34,910 nucleotides of DNA from an uncultured Cyclobacteriaceae bacterium (GCA_937958005.1 CALGOB010000120.1:1-34910), one strand, 5' to 3'; positions 17,304-26,096 are shown, numbered from the stretch's first letter. Program-made: numbers and translations. Notes: generated by a model not told the origin, from the sequence alone.

Positions 17304-18170
17304 ATGACACTGATCTTTGACGGAATATTAACAACAATAGCTTACTTGACGGCTACTTTCGTCCTATTCTTTATAGGAAAAATTATTTATCAATTGTTTC
17401 ACCCAGCAATTAAGGTAAACTTTCAATTAGTAGAAGAAGACAACTTTGCTTTTGCATTTTCCTATGTAGGATATTATATTGGTTTACTATTAGGAATTGG
17501 AGCTGCTTTAATAGGCGAAGGAGAAGATGATTTAATCTTGAATCTAATGGACATTGGTATCTATGGCTTATTAGCTATTGTTCTATTAAATTTATCTATA
17601 ATTGTCAACGACAAGGTTATCTTTAGAAAATTCAAGATAAAACATGAGCTAATTGTCGATAAAAACATTGGCACTGGAATAGTAGAGGCTGGAAATAGTA
17701 TTGCTACAGGATTAATTATTTTAGGTGCTATACATGGTGATGGTCATGGCGCAGGAGGCCCTATCATCACTGCCATTATCTATTGGATAATAGGACAAAT
17801 AATCATGTTCTTGGTCTCATTAGTATATAATGCAATTACCCCATACGATATTCATGATCACATAGAAAAGAAAAATTCTGCCGTGGCCATTGGATATGCT
17901 GGAGCATTAGTTGCTGTGGCAAACTTGATTCGCTTCTCTTTAATGCATGATTTTGAAAGTTGGGTAATTACCTTGGAAGATGTTGCTATAGATACTGCAA
18001 TTGGTTTAGCCTTATTACCAATCGTAAGATTCTTAGCGGATAAGATTTTATTACCTGGTCAAAAGTTAACTGACGAAATAATCAATCAGGAACACCCAAA
18101 TCATGGTGCTGCACTAGTAGAAGCTTTTGCTTATATAGGAGGTTCTATCTTGATTAGTTGGAGTCTTTAA
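17304..18170 (+). CDS. DUF350 (YjfL-like) polytopic membrane protein
   Basis: This 288-aa protein has about eight hydrophobic segments. Two halves (about residues 1-140 and 141-288) share the DUF350 pattern: a small-residue helix (FAFAFSYVGYYIGLLLG and SAVAIGYAGALVAVANL), a loop with conserved acidic residues, then a helix with E/A-G-N-SIATG or EAFAYIGG. The loop IHGDGHGAGG between halves is His/Gly-rich. E. coli YjfL has the same domain and sits in the operon with the PspA paralogue YjfJ. Function is not established; the internal duplication and small-residue helices suggest a channel or transporter-like scaffold. The next gene starts 7 bp downstream. Confidence 0.85.
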   Translation: MTLIFDGILTTIAYLTATFVLFFIGKIIYQLFHPAIKVNFQLVEEDNFAFAFSYVGYYIGLLLGIGAALIGEGEDDLILNLMDIGIYGLLAIVLLNLSIIVNDKVIFRKFKIKHELIVDKNIGTGIVEAGNSIATGLIILGAIHGDGHGAGGPIITAIIYWIIGQIIMFLVSLVYNAITPYDIHDHIEKKNSAVAIGYAGALVAVANLIRFSLMHDFESWVITLEDVAIDTAIGLALLPIVRFLADKILLPGQKLTDEIINQEHPNHGAALVEAFAYIGGSILISWSL

Positions 18171-18177
18171 GTACTAA

Positions 18178-18714
18178 GTGAATAAGTTGCTTGACAAGTT
18201 TGGCATTGAAATAGAATCAGAGCTAAGTCTGTTAATTGAAAAAAATCAATTTATCAAGATCTTATCAAAACATCTTGATATTGATAAATTTAATCTTTTT
18301 GAAATCTTTTCAAAAAGCAACAACAAATATAAAGGTACAATAGAGGCAAACAATCTCGTGATTAAGAGAAAGAGAAGGCTATTTGGTAGCCGATTTGTTA
18401 TAAAAGCAAAAGGCAGTTTTTCACAAGACGATGACTCTCTCAATATAAAATTTCATGTCACATCGTGGAATTGGTATGTAACAGTTATGTATGTTTTCAT
18501 AGCAATTTTCTATTTTATTGTATTCTTAGTTCTATTTACTAGTATGACGAATAGTAAAATTGAATGGGTTCTTTTTCCTTTAATTCTACTTCATATGTTA
18601 TTAATGATTGGAGGGCCACTTTTGCTATTAAAAAAAGCCACGAAGCTTGGAGAGCAACAATTAAGAACAGATTTGATAGATTTTATTCATACGTCAAAAA
18701 ACCGCTTGACTTAA
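18178..18714 (+). CDS. Uncharacterised two-helix membrane protein (GTG start)
   Basis: This 178-aa protein starts with GTG at 18178, eight bases after the DUF350 stop. The N-terminal half (about residues 1-100) is charged and mixed alpha/beta (LIEKNQFIKILSKHLDID...RRLFGSRFVIKAKG). Two membrane helices follow (about 98-122 and 126-150), then a short cytoplasmic tail. No family is recognised. Its stop (18712-18714) lies 11 bp before the probable start of the spermidine synthase-like gene, consistent with cotranscription. An N-terminal ATG is not available without losing much of the soluble part. Confidence 0.75.
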   Translation: MNKLLDKFGIEIESELSLLIEKNQFIKILSKHLDIDKFNLFEIFSKSNNKYKGTIEANNLVIKRKRRLFGSRFVIKAKGSFSQDDDSLNIKFHVTSWNWYVTVMYVFIAIFYFIVFLVLFTSMTNSKIEWVLFPLILLHMLLMIGGPLLLLKKATKLGEQQLRTDLIDFIHTSKNRLT

Positions 18715-18725
18715 ACAATCATAAA

Positions 18726-20267
18726 TTGAAGGTAAAATCTAACATTCTTAAAATAGCCTTATTTGCTACAGGACTCTCTGGAATAGTTGCTGAGTATGTT
18801 CTCTCAACCTTGGCTACTTATTTCTTAGGGGATTCAGTTTTTCAATGGACGATGATAGTTTCTATCATGCTATTTTCAATGGGTTTAGGAAGCCGATTAA
18901 GCAAATATTTCGAAAACAACCTTCTCCAAAAGTTCATCTATATCGAATTCATTTTGTCTCTGTTAGCGGCATTCGTTTCAGTCATTACCTATCTATCTGC
19001 TGCATTTATTGGGGTTGAAGGATTGGTAATTTATTCGTTGAGTATTCTATTAGGTTTATTGATCGGTATGGAAATTCCCTTAGTTATTAGGATCAATGAT
19101 TCCTACGAAACTTTGAGAGTCAATATTTCCTCCGCAATGGAAAATGACTATTATGGTAGCTTATTGGGCGGAATATTTTTTGCCTTCATTGGACTCCCCT
19201 ACCTTGGTCTTACCTACACTCCTTTTATATTGGGGTCGGTCAATTTAATAGTTGCCATCTCATTATTCGTCTTACTAAAAGAAGAAGTAGAAATTAAAGT
19301 AAGGAAAAAGTTGATCGCTTTCTCAGTAGCTTCAAGCTTGGGCATTCTGATAGGACTACTATTTGCCGATAAAGCAATTGATTTTGGTGAAACTGAGCGA
19401 TATGCAGATAAGGTGATTTACACCAAACAAACGCCCTATCAGAGAATCTCAATCACTCAATCTAAAGGTGACTTCTGGCTATTTATCAATGGGAATCAGC
19501 AACTAAGTACCATAGATGAAGTAATGTATCATGAACCACTTGTGCATCCGGTAATGGCAATACTGAAAGAGCCTACCTCTGTATTAGTGCTTGGAGGTGG
19601 GGATGGTGGAGCAGTAAGAGAAATATTAAAATATCCATCTGTTCAAAAGATTACGCTAGTTGATTTAGACCCTGCAATGACTAAACTAGGGCAAGATTAT
19701 CCCTTGCTAGTTGAGATGAATCAAAATGCCATGAATCATAAAAAATTGACCATAATCAATACAGATGGTTATAATTTTCTAGAAGATACTAAGGAGTATT
19801 TTGATGCCATCATCATAGACTTGCCAGACCCTAAATCAGTAGAATTAGGTCGATTATACTCCTATGAATTCTATAAGTTATGTTATAAACAGCTTAGACC
19901 AAATGGCACTTTAATTACTCAAGCAGGCAGTCCTTATTATGCAGCTAGGGCATTTAATTGCATTGATAAAACCATGCAGGCAAGTGGTTTCACAACTCTT
20001 CCATTACACAATCAAGTAATTACCTTAGGGGAATGGGGCTGGGTTATGGGCGCAAAAAGCATCACCAAAGCACATCTTAAACAAATGGTTCAAAATTGTA
20101 ATATTTCTAAGGTAGAAACAAGATGGATGAATCAAGAATCGCTGACCCTGATCACTTCATTTGGTGAAAACTCCTTCCCTAATCAGACTGATTCTGTAGA
20201 AATCAACAAAATTCACAATCCCGTACTGTATAAATATTATCTTAATGGCAACTGGGATATTTATTGA
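18726..20267 (+). CDS. speE: Membrane-anchored polyamine aminopropyltransferase (spermidine synthase-like)
   Basis: The start is taken as TTG 18726, 11 bp after the upstream stop; an ATG at 18564 would add 54 residues that only translate the upstream gene in another frame. The 513-aa product has about seven membrane helices (residues about 5-215) and then a spermidine synthase domain. Visible motifs are the YHEPLVHP stretch, the nucleotide-binding glycine motif LVLGGGDGGAVREIL, the acidic VDLDP strand end, and IIDLPDPKSVELGRLYS, in which the catalytic DxxDP-type aspartates are kept. SpeE enzymes move an aminopropyl group from decarboxylated S-adenosylmethionine to a diamine. The tail ends YLNGNWDIY. 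Fusion to a membrane domain is known in DUF350-linked members. As the last gene of the block it suggests polyamine production or modification at the membrane. Confidence 0.87.
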   Translation: MKVKSNILKIALFATGLSGIVAEYVLSTLATYFLGDSVFQWTMIVSIMLFSMGLGSRLSKYFENNLLQKFIYIEFILSLLAAFVSVITYLSAAFIGVEGLVIYSLSILLGLLIGMEIPLVIRINDSYETLRVNISSAMENDYYGSLLGGIFFAFIGLPYLGLTYTPFILGSVNLIVAISLFVLLKEEVEIKVRKKLIAFSVASSLGILIGLLFADKAIDFGETERYADKVIYTKQTPYQRISITQSKGDFWLFINGNQQLSTIDEVMYHEPLVHPVMAILKEPTSVLVLGGGDGGAVREILKYPSVQKITLVDLDPAMTKLGQDYPLLVEMNQNAMNHKKLTIINTDGYNFLEDTKEYFDAIIIDLPDPKSVELGRLYSYEFYKLCYKQLRPNGTLITQAGSPYYAARAFNCIDKTMQASGFTTLPLHNQVITLGEWGWVMGAKSITKAHLKQMVQNCNISKVETRWMNQESLTLITSFGENSFPNQTDSVEINKIHNPVLYKYYLNGNWDIY

Positions 20268-20282
20268 TCACAAAAAGATCAG

Positions 20283-20453
20283 TTTAAACCGAATGATGCA
20301 TTAGACTTTTAAGAGAAAATCATAAATGGCTGTTAGATAGCTGCTTAAATTCTGACTTGCAACGCAGACATAGTCTCCATTATAGTGAGTAGGAAATTAG
20401 GATTTAAGTGGCTAGATGACTGTTAGTTATGGCTTGCATCATTCGGGTTTAAC
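20283..20453. repeat. MITE-like inverted-repeat element, long copy
   Basis: The ends are inverted: TTTAAACCGAATGATGCA (20283-20300) and TGCATCATTCGGGTTTAA (20435-20452). The left 55 bases (CCGAATGATGCATTAGACTT... to GGCTGTTAG) and the right 35 bases match the element at 30870-30965 in opposite orientation. About 80 bases between two copies of G(G/A)CTGTTAG are unique to this copy. There is no coding capacity. It directly follows the speE-like gene. Confidence 0.75.
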
Positions 20454-20514
20454 CTATAGCATAATATTAATAACTTTCTCCAAATTTACCTGACTTACTA
20501 ATCTTCAATTCTTC

Positions 20515-23500
20515 TTATGAAAATAGGTCCATTATTTCGTCTTTTGAAATCTGTTTCATTACATTTTCATCTGTTTTAATAATAGAATCTGCAACTGATT
20601 GTTTTCTCTCTTTATATTCCATGATTTTCTCCTCTAGGGTATCTTTGCAAATCATTCGGTAAGCAATTACTTTTTTGTCTTGTCCTATTCTATAGCAACG
20701 ATCAATGGCTTGATTTTCCACCGCAGGATTCCACCAGGGATCGACTAAATAAACATAATCAGCAGCAGTAAGATTAAGTCCAGTTCCACCAGCCTTTAGG
20801 CTGATAAGAAAAACTCTAGGGCCTTCTGGCTCTTGAAATTCATCAACAGCTGCTTTTCGTTTCTTTTGGTTGGTTTTTCCATCAAGATAAGCATAAGGTA
20901 TTTCTAATAGGTCTAGTTCCTTTCTAATGAGTGCTAACATCCCCACAAATTGTGAAAACACCAAAATCTTATGTTTATTGGTTCTTTCTTGAATATGAGA
21001 AAGTAATTCCTTGATTTTGATACTCCTATTTCCATAATTCTCCTCATCACTTAGTAAGGAAGGAGAATCACAAATTTGTCTCAGTTTGGTTAATGCTTGT
21101 AACACTAATAGCTTAGAATTTTCGAGTCCATTATCTTCAATTAACCCTAAAATTTCATTTCTATACTGATTCCTATAAGCATCATAAACCTTCCGCTGAT
21201 CTTTTTCCATTTCACAGTAAATGATGTCTTCAGTTTTTGGCGGTAATTCTTTTGCAACCAATGCTTTAGTCCTCCGCATTATAAACGGGTGGATCATATT
21301 ATTCAACTCTAGGGCAACATCTTGGTCACTTTCCTTATCTATTGGATTAGAATAGTTCTTTTTGAAATGTTCCATGGAAATAAAGAATCCAGGATTTGCA
21401 AAAGACATTTGGGCATAAAGGTCAAAAGTATTATTCTCAATAGGTGTACCTGTCATTACTAACTTATTAGTTGATTTTAATGACACAAGTGCCTTATACC
21501 TTTTGGAACTTGGATTTTTAATTGCTTGAGATTCATCTAAGATTACATATCCAAATAATTGTTCTTTAAAAGTTTCGAAATCTGATACCACAATTCCATA
21601 AGTTGTAATAATCAAATCAAATTCATTCCACTTATCAGTTTCCTTTTCCCTATTGACTCCATGATAAATATGAAACTTAATAGAAGGACAAAATTTTTCT
21701 ATTTCATTTTTCCAATTAAACAACAAGGACGTTGGCACTACTACCAAATGATGTTTCATACCTTTATCAACCAAAGATTTTAGAAAAGCTATAACCTGTA
21801 TGGTTTTCCCTAACCCCATATCATCAGCCAATATACCTCCCCACTTAAATTCATGAAGAAAATTCAACCAATTAAACCCATCCAATTGATAGGGTCTTAA
21901 AGTTGCTTTTAACTCAGGTACAGCCGTATTGTTGATCTTTTTGAAATCTCTTAATTTTTTCTTTTTAGCAGCTATTTCCTGAACGATTTCAGTTTGATCT
22001 AACTCAGAAAAAACATCTTCAAAAGCATTAAAACCAAACTTACTGATTTTTACCTTTTCTTTCTCTACCTTACCTATTCTTAAGTACTTTTCTAATTTCT
22101 TTACCCATTCTTCAGGCAATACTGCTAATTTTCCATCTCCTAGTTTTATGTATTTATCCTTAGAGAAAATGGCTTTTCTAACCTCTTTTAAGGAAACGTT
22201 AGTATCCCCAACAGTAACGGTAACTTCAATATCAAACCAATCAATTCCACTGGAGGCATTAACTTGAACTTGCGGTCTTTGGGTAGCATAATTAAAGTTT
22301 TTAAATTCATTAAAACCGTAAACAGGTATCCCATTATCTTGAGCCTGTTCAATTAGCTTTAAAAACCAATAATCTTTTATAAAATCTTCTATGTGTAAGC
22401 TAAAAAAACCTTGATTAGTATCACTCTCAAAAGTAGGATGAAGGTTCTCCAAAAAATTCAATAACCGTTTTTCGATTTCTATATTTCGTTTTACCTTAAC
22501 TAGATTGCCGTCTATGAAATCCAAGTTGTTCTCATCTTCCAAAATATTAAAATCAAGGGAATCATAATGAACTATGGGCTTAATAAGAATAAATTTATCC
22601 AGTTCTTTTAAAAATATTGATTGTTTTAATTCCATTACTTCTATTTGCTTGTACTTCATCCCATTGGGCAAATTTCCTATCTCTATTTTGTAATGCTTTG
22701 AGATAGGTTTTATTTCATTTTCAAAAAATGCTGGGAAAGCTTCAGGAACTGCCGCAATTGATGGCTTCTCTTCAAAGTTGTTAATTAGATAATAGTAATC
22801 CTTAGCTGAATTCATCAAATATAAACCATTCTCATAGCTAAATACTAAACGGTTTAACCATTTAATCTTATTCGAATTTAACTGATATTTTTTCTTACCA
22901 ATTTGAATTTTAGGTACTAGATGAAAAAGACCTTCGGAGAAGTTTAAATAGAAAATCAATTCAGCTCCTAATTTAGGCTCCCATCCCCCCACTAAATCAC
23001 TTGGGTGTAAATTATAACTTGTGTAGTGATAGCATATATACAATTCTAAACCTTGCTGCATGAACATATCCCAAGCTAATTTCAAAGAAGCTAAATTAAT
23101 CTCGGCAATTAAATAGCTTTTTTCGATATCAGTCTCTGCTCTTCTAATCTTACTACCATATCTCAATTCAAACTCACTGGGAATAGTAGTTTTAGAAATT
23201 TCGATCAACTTTGATTGATTTTCATCTATATCAATTGAATCAGAATAATTTAATTCAAAATACCTTTTGATCCCTGTAGCATATAACTCTCCGGTATTTT
23301 TCAGTCTTCCAATAAATGGATTGATAGATACGATATCTTTAATCTCATTCCAATTAATGTAAAAAAATAAAGACCGCTTATTTTTTTCCTTCTGCTGCTT
23401 TCTCAAAAAATTCCGTTCTAACAGGCTCTTAAAACTAATCTCACTTTCATTTTGAGTATAGATTATAGGTGTTAAATTGGGTGCATTTGGTTTTAATACT

Positions 23501-24384
23501 ACTGGAGATATAGGGTTTGTAACATCTATTTCAAAATACTTATTGGCATCAGCAGCAGAACTTATTCCGTATTTAGAAGATTCAGCAAGGATTAGTTTCT
23601 CTCTGGAATTCTTACTTAAAACTTGAAAAATAGATTGAAAACGATTTCTGTAAATATAAATTAAAGCAGCCAACTCTTCATCTCGAAGCTTTTTAACTTT
23701 TTTTGCTGGTTTAGATGAAATGAGTATATGTTCTTGATCTTCAGCTAAAGTAATGAAGACTTTAGCATCATTATTTTTTCCACTTTGATAATAGTAACGA
23801 TCAGCAATTTCTATCTCTAGTACATAGTTTTCAATTTCCCAATAATGCTCACCCCAGCTAATTTCTTCTGCAACACCAAAGTTTTGATCATGCAAAAACA
23901 GGTTAATATCTAGCCCTTCTTTAATCGGGATTTCAAATACTTCAGTTGTTTTTCTTTGTTTTAACGAACTTGCTTTTACAATTTTCTTTTGTATAGTAGT
24001 TTCCTTTTGTATTTCAAGTTTGTTTTTTAACATTAATAAGGAAGCAACCGTATGCTTGCAAATACCTCCCCAGTCATAAAGACATGTACAAGAATTATAC
24101 TCTAGTGAATTATCTATAATTTGGATGTAACAATCATAATTAGAATTTCCTTTAACCTTAGTGTAAAAGTTAATTTCACCATCCACTATTGAAAAGCCAA
24201 CCTCCTTTACTTTTTTAGTATCATTTAGCTCTTTCCCCCTAATAAAGGTAGATTTATTTGAGTTTTCTTTAATGATTCTATCAATATCAATCATGTACGT
24301 GCTTGGTAAAAGTATTTGGTATAGTATCTGTGATAAATAATTTCCATTCCTCAAAAATGATATACTAGTTGATTCAGAATCCAA
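20515..24384 (-). CDS. SWIM zinc-finger SNF2-family DEAD/DEAH helicase
   Basis: The longest frame, from TTG 24384, is 1289 aa. An ATG at 24294 (MIDIDRIIKEN) is an equally plausible start and would remove 30 residues. A SWIM zinc-binding motif, CxC-x7-CxH, lies at residues 99-111 (CTCLYDWGGICKH). A long SNF2-associated region follows, then the SNF2 ATPase: Walker A ADDMGLGKTIQ (about 855), motif II as DESQ (about 949), motif III LVMTGTPIENN, and the helicase C domain with GGTGLNLTAADYVYLVDPWW and QAIDRCYRIGQ (about 1228). These proteins are RapA/HepA-like translocases that act on nucleic acid or remodel RNA polymerase; the exact role of the SWIM type is open. It is transcribed against the PspA block and not obviously part of it. 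Confidence 0.92.
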   Translation of the reverse strand: MDSESTSISFLRNGNYLSQILYQILLPSTYMIDIDRIIKENSNKSTFIRGKELNDTKKVKEVGFSIVDGEINFYTKVKGNSNYDCYIQIIDNSLEYNSCTCLYDWGGICKHTVASLLMLKNKLEIQKETTIQKKIVKASSLKQRKTTEVFEIPIKEGLDINLFLHDQNFGVAEEISWGEHYWEIENYVLEIEIADRYYYQSGKNNDAKVFITLAEDQEHILISSKPAKKVKKLRDEELAALIYIYRNRFQSIFQVLSKNSREKLILAESSKYGISSAADANKYFEIDVTNPISPVVLKPNAPNLTPIIYTQNESEISFKSLLERNFLRKQQKEKNKRSLFFYINWNEIKDIVSINPFIGRLKNTGELYATGIKRYFELNYSDSIDIDENQSKLIEISKTTIPSEFELRYGSKIRRAETDIEKSYLIAEINLASLKLAWDMFMQQGLELYICYHYTSYNLHPSDLVGGWEPKLGAELIFYLNFSEGLFHLVPKIQIGKKKYQLNSNKIKWLNRLVFSYENGLYLMNSAKDYYYLINNFEEKPSIAAVPEAFPAFFENEIKPISKHYKIEIGNLPNGMKYKQIEVMELKQSIFLKELDKFILIKPIVHYDSLDFNILEDENNLDFIDGNLVKVKRNIEIEKRLLNFLENLHPTFESDTNQGFFSLHIEDFIKDYWFLKLIEQAQDNGIPVYGFNEFKNFNYATQRPQVQVNASSGIDWFDIEVTVTVGDTNVSLKEVRKAIFSKDKYIKLGDGKLAVLPEEWVKKLEKYLRIGKVEKEKVKISKFGFNAFEDVFSELDQTEIVQEIAAKKKKLRDFKKINNTAVPELKATLRPYQLDGFNWLNFLHEFKWGGILADDMGLGKTIQVIAFLKSLVDKGMKHHLVVVPTSLLFNWKNEIEKFCPSIKFHIYHGVNREKETDKWNEFDLIITTYGIVVSDFETFKEQLFGYVILDESQAIKNPSSKRYKALVSLKSTNKLVMTGTPIENNTFDLYAQMSFANPGFFISMEHFKKNYSNPIDKESDQDVALELNNMIHPFIMRRTKALVAKELPPKTEDIIYCEMEKDQRKVYDAYRNQYRNEILGLIEDNGLENSKLLVLQALTKLRQICDSPSLLSDEENYGNRSIKIKELLSHIQERTNKHKILVFSQFVGMLALIRKELDLLEIPYAYLDGKTNQKKRKAAVDEFQEPEGPRVFLISLKAGGTGLNLTAADYVYLVDPWWNPAVENQAIDRCYRIGQDKKVIAYRMICKDTLEEKIMEYKERKQSVADSIIKTDENVMKQISKDEIMDLFS

Positions 24385-24586
24385 AAAATTAGTAAAGATT
24401 TTTACAGAAAATCATTTCACAATAGCATTATAAAACTATGGTATCAAAGATTAATACATCAATGTAAAATATATCTCAACAGTAATGGAATAAATCATAT
24501 CATGTTATGTCACTGCCTTAAGAATGTAAAAAAAACATTTTCCTCTATATTTTTCACAATATAAATGCTATTATTTTTATAAAAAG

Positions 24587-24649
24587 ATGGACACATACAA
24601 CCTTGTCTTGTATAAATGTTATCTAAATGGCAATTGGGATATTTATTAA
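24587..24649 (+). pseudogene. 3'-end relic of a second speE-like gene
   Basis: Twenty codons plus TAA, read in the plus frame, end VLYKCYLNGNWDIY, against VLYKYYLNGNWDIY at the end of the speE-like gene (20267). Over the last 13 codons 35 of 39 bases agree, and two of the four differences are synonymous changes within codons that keep the residue. Upstream of 24587 I find no continuation. It lies between the start of the helicase gene and the end of the convergent secreted-protein gene, so only the tail of a duplicated gene remains. Confidence 0.75.
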
Positions 24650-24660
24650 CCTGAAATTTA

Positions 24661-25182
24661 TCAATCAGCGTAGCTAGTAAATTTAGCCTTAGAATTCTTA
24701 TCATAAATTTCCAAAATAGAAGTAACCTGATATTCCCCCTCTTGAATCCACACAATCTTATGAGGTTCTTTTCTGGTTGGCTCTCCTAAATTTGTCTGTA
24801 CTCTAGCAATTAGCTTAGCAGTTTCTTTAGCTCCATTGGTTTCAACAAGGTAATTTTTTAAAAGATCTCTATCCACAAAAATCTCTACATAACAAAAACC
24901 TATTTTTGAAATCTTTGCTTTTCTATATTTCAAATGCTGTCTAGCGGCAGGCATCAAAACTTTATTATTTCCGTCTAAAACAGTATTGCTTAAAGGTATT
25001 GGACAAGATTCCCCATTGCAATACCTAGAGTTACTTCTTGGTTGTCCTGCCAAGAGAATATCGGGAAATTTTACTTTCTTGCTGAATTGAATGGTAGTTT
25101 CTTTATCTGCTAGATCATCGGCATTTTGAGCAAAAGATCCCATTGCAAATAAAAGTGCTGAAATAGTCAGTAATAGTTTCAT
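24661..25182 (-). CDS. Small secreted protein of unknown function
   Basis: ATG 25182 gives 173 aa beginning with a standard signal peptide (MKLLLTISALLFAMGSFAQ). A TTG three codons upstream is less likely. The mature part is about 155 residues and contains several Cys (YCNGESCPIP near the N-terminus and GFCYVEIFVD), mixed beta strands, and ends FTSYAD. No known family is recognised. TATAATTG with TTG 19 nt further upstream (25189-25196 and about 25216 on the minus strand) resembles the Bacteroidota promoter but would leave almost no leader. It is probably monocistronic; repeat copy D lies 48 bp before it. Confidence 0.75.
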   Translation of the reverse strand: MKLLLTISALLFAMGSFAQNADDLADKETTIQFSKKVKFPDILLAGQPRSNSRYCNGESCPIPLSNTVLDGNNKVLMPAARQHLKYRKAKISKIGFCYVEIFVDRDLLKNYLVETNGAKETAKLIARVQTNLGEPTRKEPHKIVWIQEGEYQVTSILEIYDKNSKAKFTSYAD

Positions 25183-25230
25183 GTATTTCAATTATAGGTC
25201 AATAGACATTTGTAACAACAGCGCCTTTAA

Positions 25231-25343
25231 AAATGAACCAACCCCGACCCAAGGGTACGGGGTATCTATGGGCAATAATTTAATGATCGACTCAAGAGTC
25301 GGGGCGCCCGGCCAGGGGAATTAATATCCCTTAGGGATTAAAG
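25231..25343 (+). repeat. Palindromic repeat family, copy D (direct repeat of 4276-4374)
   Basis: It is identical to copy C except for 14 extra bases (CGCCCGGCCAGGGG, after GAGTCGGGG) and one substitution (GGGGTTAAAG to GGGATTAAAG). It lies in the same orientation as C and, like C, just beyond the 3' end of a minus-strand gene (25377-26096). It contains the hairpins CGACTCAAGAGTCG and CCCTTAGGG. Confidence 0.85.
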
Positions 25344-25376
25344 CAAGTATGTTTTTGCTAACTAATTTTATAAAAC

Positions 25377-26096
25377 TTAGATCTCCTTATACCGAGATTT
25401 ACCAGAAAAAGAGGCTGATTCTAATATTACCTTAGTAGGTCTCCCTAAATCAGTTTCCAACAACCATTTCATAGCCACTAATTCATCAATAATTTGCACC
25501 TCTTTCCATAGTTGTTCATCTACTAATAAGGTAACTTTAAAATGATCGCCTTCAAGTTGTAATCGTGCGATATTTCCATATTCTTCTCCAAAAAAATCAC
25601 TCATTTTCAATTGTTTTGTGAGTTTTTGAGCATCTTCTACAGTGACAGATTCGTCATAATAAAGTTCATTCCCATTCACCTTTAATATGTCCCCTTCATA
25701 ATAGCCTCTGTTCAATGCAAATCCAAAAATTATAGATAAATTGATTATCAATCCTATAATTGACAATCCAGCTACTGCCCAATTAGATCCTATAGAAGCC
25801 CCACTGTTCAAAGCTTCTTCTATTTCCTTTGACATAAACCGCTCAAAAAGAAAATAAACACCCACACCGATAATGCTAGTAAAAAGGACTCCAGGGATTT
25901 TATCTAAAATAGCCTCTGGTATCTGGAAAAGAGCATAGAAAAAAGTAATTGTAAAGATGAGTGTAGATGCTAAGGTGATGTAAGCTTTTTTTTCTTCTCC
26001 TAATGTTTTGAAATTTCTATAAAACAAAATCCCAGCAGGAATAGGTCCAGCAAGAAAAGCAGCTACATTTACTTGTTTCTTTGAAAATAATTTCAT
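25377..26096 (-). CDS. Uncharacterised membrane protein with C-terminal soluble domain
   Basis: This 239-aa protein has four predicted membrane helices (about residues 10-28, 38-58, 65-85 and 105-128) and a soluble C-terminal half (about 130-239) with alternating strands and helices (VEDAQKLTKQLKMSDFFGEE, HFKVTLLVDEQLWKEVQI). The N-terminal AFLAGPIPAGILFYRNFKTLG resembles small integral proteins of Bacteroidota without assigned role. The C-terminal part looks like an extracytoplasmic or cytoplasmic alpha/beta domain, but I cannot name it. Its 3' end adjoins repeat copy D. Confidence 0.75.
   Translation of the reverse strand: MKLFSKKQVNVAAFLAGPIPAGILFYRNFKTLGEEKKAYITLASTLIFTITFFYALFQIPEAILDKIPGVLFTSIIGVGVYFLFERFMSKEIEEALNSGASIGSNWAVAGLSIIGLIINLSIIFGFALNRGYYEGDILKVNGNELYYDESVTVEDAQKLTKQLKMSDFFGEEYGNIARLQLEGDHFKVTLLVDEQLWKEVQIIDELVAMKWLLETDLGRPTKVILESASFSGKSRYKEI

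Noticed and set aside
18564-18725. N-terminal 54 residues of the speE-like frame starting at ATG 18564
   Set aside because: They overlap the upstream membrane-protein gene in another frame and look like its shadow; homology-like membrane sequence begins only after TTG 18726.
20515-24384. Helicase considered as part of a phage-defence system with the PspA block
   Set aside because: It is on the opposite strand, is a common stand-alone SWIM/SNF2 type, and no nuclease, methylase or other defence partner is nearby.
24510-24755. 81-residue minus-strand frame overlapping the secreted-protein gene
   Set aside because: It overlaps both the end of the secreted-protein gene and the speE relic and has no recognisable features.
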